NCBI GenBank assembly: GCA_947651225.1
Contig: CANSYK010000022.1
Location: forward strand, 1-47,621
Source of the DNA: an uncultured bacterium
GTDB taxonomy: Bacteria; Bacillota; Clostridia; Lachnospirales; Lachnospiraceae
Direction: 5' to 3'
DNA: 47,621 nt
The notes below the pieces were generated by a model. That model searched no databases. It was not told the origin of the DNA and saw nothing but the letters and a program-made list of their open reading frames with translations. Each line of letters opens with the position of its first letter. Position 1 is the first letter of the stretch. Of the stretch, positions 43,990 to 47,621 are shown piece by piece. The translations under genes and the position numbers were made by a program.

Positions 43990-44778
43990 ATGGCGATGCA
44001 TTTTTCAAAAGAGGATCAGGAAAAATTAGAAAGTGATCCTTTGGAACTTTATAAGAAAAGAACAAAAGAGACAGAACGGGAAGAAATTGCCAATTTGTCG
44101 ACAAAGGCAAAACTGCAGCAATTTAAAGATTACTATTTGAAAGGTATTCTGGTTACTGTTTTGATTATTGGCATTGTAATATATGGAATTGTAGAATCTG
44201 TTACAAATAAGGGAAGAGAGGCACTTTATGTTGCCGTTCAAAAGGATGTGATTCCAGAAGAATATCTTCCTTCTTTTGAATCAGCGATCGAAGAGTATCT
44301 GGGACTGGATTCGGATAAAGAGATTGTAACAGTAAATATCAGTGCAACAGATCAGTTTTTGCAGACCTATTTTTATGCGGGGCGGGCAGATATACTGATT
44401 ACAGATGAGCAATATTTTGAGCAGTGGGGGCAGGCAGAGTATTTTTTTGCTTCTGATGAAAATGAAGAAGCTGTTTTTTACAAAAATTATGATGAGAAAT
44501 ATCATTATTACACCACATATGTGACCAGTGAAGATGTCAGGAATAACGATAAGACAGAAACAAAAGAAACGCAGGCAAGTGACCAGACAAAGCACAACTG
44601 TGGAATTTATCTGACAGATAGTGAAAAATATAAACAATTAGGCGGTGCATTTAAAAAACCTGTACTTGGAATTGCTGCTTCTACAAAACATCTGGAGGAC
44701 GCAGAAAAATTCCTGGAGTTTATGATGAATAATAATGTGAAAATGACATTGGATGAGATAGATTTTGAAAATCTTTAA
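43990..44778 (+). CDS. Membrane-tethered, solute-binding-like protein of unknown role
   Basis: A 262-residue protein with a charged N-terminal cytoplasmic part (1-50), one membrane helix (about 53-72, LKGILVTVLIIGIVIYGIV) and an outside domain of about 190 residues. The outside part has ADILITDEQYFEQWG and a C-terminal IAASTKHLEDAEKFLEFMM, which look like segments of extracellular solute-binding proteins, yet the protein is much shorter than those and is anchored by a type II helix rather than a lipobox. GGAAGGAG precedes ATG 43990. A strong terminator follows. Family not recognised. Confidence 0.78.
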   Translation: MAMHFSKEDQEKLESDPLELYKKRTKETEREEIANLSTKAKLQQFKDYYLKGILVTVLIIGIVIYGIVESVTNKGREALYVAVQKDVIPEEYLPSFESAIEEYLGLDSDKEIVTVNISATDQFLQTYFYAGRADILITDEQYFEQWGQAEYFFASDENEEAVFYKNYDEKYHYYTTYVTSEDVRNNDKTETKETQASDQTKHNCGIYLTDSEKYKQLGGAFKKPVLGIAASTKHLEDAEKFLEFMMNNNVKMTLDEIDFENL

Positions 44779-44811
44779 ATAAGAAAAACAAAAGCTGTTG
44801 TTTTTGCAGCG

Positions 44812-44837
44812 CCAGACGGCATAGCCGGCTGGTTTTT
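44812..44837 (+). terminator. strong intrinsic terminator
   Basis: CCAG-A-CGGC pairs with GCCG-G-CTGG around ATA, followed by TTTTT (44833-44837). Downstream, GAATAGTAA (44861-44869) and TTACTATTC (44885-44893) form a further inverted repeat. Confidence 0.85.
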
Positions 44838-45005
44838 CGCATGATATATAGAATAGCCGTGAATAGTAACGATGGAAAAATTCTTTACTATTCTATAAAG
44901 GATTATTTATTGACAAAAGATAATATGTTTCAATCTAAGGGGTGGAACGGAGAATTTGTGACAATTTAGGAGATTGTAAACAAATTAGAAATAATGGCTT
45001 CATAA

Positions 45006-45167
45006 CATAGATGCTTTAACAGAAGGAAAATTGATACAAAAGCGGTAAGAAAGAATGTAACAATTCCAAGTTGGTTAAACTATGAGGCTGAACATGCTGG
45101 AATTAATGTATCAAGAGTATTGCAAGATGCATTAATGGATTTGCTTAAAGTAAAAAGGACTATATAG
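45006..45167 (+). pseudogene. HicB-type antitoxin remnant (C-terminal part)
   Basis: Frame 45006-45167 ends in a stretch resembling the ribbon-helix-helix end of HicB antitoxins: AVRKNVTIPSWLN followed by EAEHAGINVSRVLQDALMDLL. There is no start codon, no ribosome binding site and no N-terminal HicB domain; a stop codon lies directly upstream at 45003. No hicA toxin frame is visible next to it. It looks like a truncated relic. Confidence 0.65.
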
Positions 45168-45200
45168 CAAAAATTGAATAAGATTTATAACCAGTTAGAA

Positions 45201-45234
45201 GGCATTAACGGAAAAATATTCGTTAATGTCTTTT
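45201..45234 (+). terminator. intrinsic terminator after the HicB remnant
   Basis: GGCATTAACG (45201-45210) pairs with CGTTAATGTC (45221-45230), followed by TTTT. Confidence 0.75.
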
Positions 45235-45241
45235 ATGACAA

Positions 45242-45270
45242 TTGGAATAATTTCTAAAACGTTGTATAGT
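45242..45270 (+). promoter_or_regulatory. relic promoter of the HTH pseudogene
   Basis: TTGGAA (45242-45247), 17-base spacer, TATAGT (45265-45270), upstream of the broken HTH gene. Confidence 0.45.
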
Positions 45271-45305
45271 AGAACAAAATGGAATGAAGAGGAAGTGGTA
45301 AATAT

Positions 45306-45641
45306 ATTAACATTACTGTAAAAAATAAAAGTTGCTTGTGATGCTGCTGAATGAGTTTAACAGAGTTAGGAGCAAAAATGGGAATGAGTCAAGCTTCTAT
45401 TTCTAAGAGTGTGAAGACTGGAAAGTTTACACAGGAGGAATTACAAGAAATGGCTGTATAAATGGGATGTAAGTATGAATCAAAATTTATATTCCCAGAT
45501 GGAAATCCTAATGGGTATAGAACAGATTGGGTAGCGTTTAACCGTGATTTGTCAAATGGAATGTCGCAGATGGATGTTAAGAGAAAATTTAATAATGGAG
45601 GATATGATATTGTAGATGAACATAATAAAAATAATGCATAA
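45306..45641 (+). pseudogene. Decayed helix-turn-helix gene
   Basis: Pieces in different frames line up as one XRE-like protein: NITVKNK (45309-45329), VACDAAE (45331-45350), then MSLTELGAKMGMSQASISK and GKFTQEELQEMA from 45351. An in-frame TAA follows AV, after which the frame continues GCKYESKFIFPDGN and a further 44 residues to TAA 45639. That makes at least two frameshifts and one nonsense change, and the expected start codon is missing. Promoter and terminator are still visible on either side. Confidence 0.7.
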
Positions 45642-45645
45642 CTGA

Positions 45646-45674
45646 GTCACTGGAAAATAATCCAGTGGCTTTTA
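45646..45674 (+). terminator. intrinsic terminator
   Basis: GTCACTGGA (45646-45654) pairs with TCCAGTGGC (45661-45669), then TTTT. Confidence 0.75.
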
Positions 45675-45709
45675 TGATGGAGAAATGATATAATGTGGAG
45701 GACATAAGT

Positions 45710-46091
45710 ATGAATGATGAATGTAGAGTAATTTCAGAATTTTGTTGTTGTGGAAAACCGATGGTAACTGTCAGGAGTGGGGATGCTGCACACGTAATGA
45801 CATTATAAGACTGGCATAAATTTATGGAAAAAATCATCAAGATAAATGGAAAACAAAAGTTGATTGGAATAGTTATGCACTAGGGCGTGTTTGAAAATTG
45901 CTTTTTGCAAGATGTGCTTCTCACTTTGTGGGAGATTTGGCTCAAATTTAGGAGGTGTAGCGGGCTACATTGACTAAATTTGGGACAAATATAGCGCAAA
46001 GTGGGGAGTGCAGATTGTAAGGAACTAACAGTTCCTGGAATGAATTTTCAAACACGCTCTAGAGGACGATTATAAAGTAAAAGTATCTTAA
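45710..46091 (+). pseudogene. Small decayed gene split by the F2 element
   Basis: It begins with a good GGAGG (45697-45701) and ATG 45710, encoding a Cys-rich start (SEFCCCGKPMVTVRSG) that hits TAA at 45806. A shifted frame then reads KNHQDKWKTKVDWNSYA up to CTA at 45880, where F2 begins. After F2 the same frame resumes LEDDYKVKVS and ends at TAA 46089. Removing F2 and one CTAG restores a continuous 3' reading frame. Product family not recognised. At least one nonsense change, one frameshift and one insertion. Confidence 0.65.
45880..46062. repeat. F2 foldback element, full copy with CTAG duplication
   Basis: Core 45884-46058 is flanked on both sides by CTAG (45880-45883, 46059-46062). Ends are GGCGTGTTTGAAAATT and AATTTTCAAACACGCT. 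Inside, symmetrical segments continue the hairpin: CACTTTG/CAAAGTG, CAAATTTAG/CTAAATTTG and an apex TGTAG-CGGG-CTACA. No reading frame for a transposase fits, so it is a miniature, non-autonomous element. CTAG as a 4-base duplication would suit the YTAR target known for the IS701 family, but the source transposase is not known. Confidence 0.85.
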
Positions 46092-46155
46092 AAGGATTAT
46101 TTCATTAGGAGACTTAAATAAAGAAGAATCTTAAATAGTAAGTGGGAGGAAATCA

Positions 46156-46428
46156 ATTTCAGCTTGCATTCTAATTATATTTTTATTAGTTTTTGTATCC
46201 AGAAGAACAGAAAATAATCCTAATACATATCCGCTTTTTAGGGTAGGTTTGTTTGTAATAATTGCATGTATTAATTGTGGTTATAATTTATATAAATGGG
46301 ACAAAAGTGGTGATTGGATTCAACAATTATTTTCAGGTGGTGCGATATTAGTAATTGTATTGTTTGCACTTTTGTTCGCAAATAAAATGCAGAAATCAAA
46401 GATGAAAAATGATGATTTATTGAAATGA
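46156..46428 (+). pseudogene. Small membrane protein frame with ATT in the start position
   Basis: A 90-codon open frame encoding three hydrophobic helices (SACILIIFLLVFV, LFRVGLFVIIACI, GGAILVIVLFALLFA) ends at TGA 46426. GGGAGG (46144-46149) lies six bases before an ATT codon, exactly where an ATG is expected. No in-frame ATG, GTG or TTG occurs before the second helix. Either a start codon was lost by one substitution or ATT is used rarely. Family unknown. Confidence 0.5.
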
Positions 46429-46453
46429 TGGATTCATCAAGGGAGGATATAAT

Positions 46454-46707
46454 ATGTATACAATAAATCATGTGGATTGACAACATAAATGGTGTAATTC
46501 CAGAAGCAAGAAGTAAAATTACAGGATTATATCATACTATGGAACAGGCAAAAGTCGGATTATAATGAATGGTTTATGAAAGTACCAAATAATGGATGTG
46601 AAGTTACAACACACACAGATGAGCAGTATTCGTTTATAAGTCATGATGGGAAAACGAGAGGATTTGTGGAAATTCAAGAAATAGAAGAATTAAATGCGCT
46701 AATCTAA
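46454..46707 (+). pseudogene. Decayed small gene with two frameshifts
   Basis: GGGAGG precedes ATG 46454 (MYTINHV), which soon stops. A second frame continues IDNINGVIPEARSKITGLYH and a third YNEWFMKVPNNGCEV, then TRGFVEIQEIEELNALI, to TAA 46705. Read together they form one product of about 83 residues broken twice. Family not recognised. The terminator overlaps its last codons. Confidence 0.6.
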
Positions 46708-46722
46708 GGTTAGTGCATTTTT
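46694..46722 (+). terminator. intrinsic terminator
   Basis: TGCGCTAA pairs with TTAGTGCA around TCTAAGG, then TTTTT. Confidence 0.7.
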
Positions 46723-46734
46723 CGTATAAAGTCA

Positions 46735-46764
46735 TTGACAATGTATATACTATTGTATATACTA
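46735..46764 (+). promoter_or_regulatory. mazEF promoter with overlapping direct-repeat operator
   Basis: TTGACA (46735-46740), 17-base spacer, TATACT (46758-46763). The decamer GTATATACTA occurs twice (46743-46752 and 46755-46764), one helical turn apart and covering spacer and -10 box. Each unit contains the palindrome GTATATAC. This is a good candidate site for autorepression by MazE or MazEF. Confidence 0.75.
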
Positions 46765-46787
46765 ACTATAAGGAAGGAGATGATTTT

Positions 46788-47033
46788 ATGCAAGCAACAA
46801 TTCAAAAATGGGGAAATTCACAGGGGATAAGAATACCAAAAGCATTTCTTGATGCATTGGGAATGATGGAAAATGATCTTGTGGAACTTAACAGGGTTGA
46901 TGATAATATCGTGATCACAAAAGTTAAAAAAGAAAAAGAGCTTACTTTGGAAGACATATTTAAAGATTATGACGGGGAATATAAAGCTGAGGAATTTGAT
47001 TGGGGTTCTCCTGTTGGAAAGGAAGTGTGGTAA
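46788..47033 (+). CDS. mazE: MazE-like antitoxin (AbrB/SpoVT fold)
   Basis: An 81-residue antitoxin with the swapped-hairpin DNA-binding domain: QKWGNSQGIRIPKAFLDALGM (split near residues 5-25) and NDLVELNRVDDNIVI. The acidic C-terminus (DIFKDYDGEYKAEEFDWG) is the usual toxin-binding tail. ATG 46788 has AAGGAAGGAG seven bases upstream; an earlier in-frame ATG at 46713 lies before the promoter and is rejected. Stop and mazF start overlap by one base (TAATG). Confidence 0.92.
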   Translation: MQATIQKWGNSQGIRIPKAFLDALGMMENDLVELNRVDDNIVITKVKKEKELTLEDIFKDYDGEYKAEEFDWGSPVGKEVW

Positions 47034-47359
47034 TGTATAATCCGAAACAAGGTGAGATTGTATTCTTGGATTTCAGCCCACAATCTGGACATGAGCAAGC
47101 GGGAAGAAGGCCTGGGGTAGTTATCAGTAATGAACAGTTTTTTATTAGGACTAAATTTGCTGTTGTGTGTCCTATTACTAATACGAGTAACAAATTTCCG
47201 TTGCATATACCTTTGGATAATAGAACGAAGACAACAGGCGTGATTTTGACAGAACATATGAAATGCTTGGATGTGATTAGCAGGAATATTCAGTTTGTAG
47301 AGAAGATGCCAGAAGACTTATTGGAAAAGACATTGGCATATGTTAAGGCATTTTTCTGA
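47033..47359 (+). CDS. mazF: MazF-like endoribonuclease toxin
   Basis: A 108-residue PemK/MazF toxin that would cleave mRNA at short sequences unless bound by MazE. Typical features: N-terminal YNPKQGEIVFLDFSPQSGHEQAGRRPGVVIS, with the conserved Arg in GRRP, then VCPITNT and a late DVISRNIQFVEKMP. Length fits. The start overlaps the mazE stop, so translation is coupled. Both genes are intact, unlike the decayed genes just upstream. Confidence 0.93.
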   Translation: MYNPKQGEIVFLDFSPQSGHEQAGRRPGVVISNEQFFIRTKFAVVCPITNTSNKFPLHIPLDNRTKTTGVILTEHMKCLDVISRNIQFVEKMPEDLLEKTLAYVKAFF

Positions 47360-47457
47360 TGGATAGGTTAGGATGGTTTGTTATGACAGCAAAGCAGGCA
47401 ATTAGATAACAGGAACACATAGCGATTTATTTTAAAATAGATTGAGTATGAAAATGG

Positions 47458-47492
47458 AAAGCATTTGGAAATAAAAATCCAGATGCTTTTTA
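47458..47492 (+). terminator. intrinsic terminator downstream of mazEF
   Basis: AAAGCATTTGGA pairs with TCCAGATGCTTT, followed by more T (to about 47492). Between the mazF stop and this hairpin no gene is seen. Confidence 0.75.
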
Positions 47493-47527
47493 TTATACAA
47501 AAAATTAAGAAATAGAAGGAGATGACT

Positions 47528-47593
47528 ATGAAACAGAAGCAAAATGACATCGAAAATTTGCGTATAAAAACCTTCATGCCCCGTTTTGCGTGA
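47528..47593 (+). CDS. Possible 21-residue peptide or broken gene start
   Basis: AGAAGGAG lies seven bases before ATG 47528, which opens a frame of 21 codons (KQKQNDIENLRIKTFMPRFA) ending in TGA 47591. The ribosome binding site is strong, but the product is too short to identify. It may be the start of a gene broken by a frameshift or insertion close to the window end. Confidence 0.3.
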   Translation: MKQKQNDIENLRIKTFMPRFA

Positions 47594-47621
47594 CACCAGC
47601 CATAAATGAAACATGGAGAGC

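Noticed and set aside
10053-44869. 15-base identity AGCCGTGAATAGTAA at 10053 and 44855
   Set aside because: One exact 15-base match in a window this long is expected by chance, and the first copy is mostly larB coding sequence.
1-47621. CRISPR arrays, tRNA or rRNA genes
   Set aside because: No regularly spaced repeat array, tRNA cloverleaf or rRNA signature was noticed on either strand.

Overview
This window looks like a chromosomal segment of a spore-forming, low-GC anaerobic Firmicute, most likely a Lachnospiraceae (Clostridium cluster XIVa) relative. The evidence is the gene content and order: tig-clpP-clpX-lon-engB, cdaA-cdaR, a T-box-controlled pheST, the dipicolinate synthase pair dpaA-dpaB, a SpoVB-type flippase, a cytosolic cellobiose phosphorylase, and strong GGAGG ribosome binding sites. 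Species is not assigned.

Layout. 1-5 kb: a P1B-type metal ATPase, a TraX-family membrane protein and (minus strand) a SpoVB-like flippase. 5-9 kb: cysteine desulfurase, then a minus-strand pair rqcH-hisK (translationally coupled). 9-14 kb: larB, then a four-gene run of two unrecognised membrane proteins followed by cdaA and cdaR (c-di-AMP synthesis and its regulator). 14-16 kb: an ArsC/Spx-like protein and dpaA-dpaB (spore dipicolinic acid). 16-22 kb: a zinc-ribbon/TM2 protein, an orphan LytTR response regulator, an orphan BlaI-type repressor, a TPR lipoprotein, hflX, folA and an unknown gene. 22-26 kb: cellobiose phosphorylase, a polysaccharide deacetylase and an XRE regulator. 26-34 kb: glmM and the protein quality-control block tig, clpP, clpX, lon, engB. 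34-43 kb: a secreted NlpC/P60 protein, a single-chain Ddl-MurF fusion, and T-box-pheS-pheT. 43-45 kb: a VanZ-like protein, a small membrane protein and a tethered solute-binding-like protein. 45-46.7 kb: a gene graveyard of small decayed genes. 46.7-47.4 kb: an intact mazEF module.

Several genes serve the envelope and its precursors (glmM, ddl-murF, the SpoVB-like flippase, deacetylase, NlpC/P60). Others serve c-di-AMP signalling, protein quality control and sporulation.

The most unusual layer is non-coding. Three foldback repeat families lie between genes. F1 is a 136-137 bp three-stem element with 12-bp terminal inverted repeats (five copies, one splitting pheS from pheT and one directly after cdaR). 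F2 is a long hairpin (one full copy flanked by a CTAG duplication inside a relic gene, one short internally deleted version, one end fragment). F3 is a 164-bp hairpin, also bounded by CTAG. In addition a short motif, a T-rich run followed by ACAGTTYCTWAG, recurs on the coding strand 15-110 bases upstream of seven plus-strand genes. I do not recognise these families from memory; database searches were not possible.
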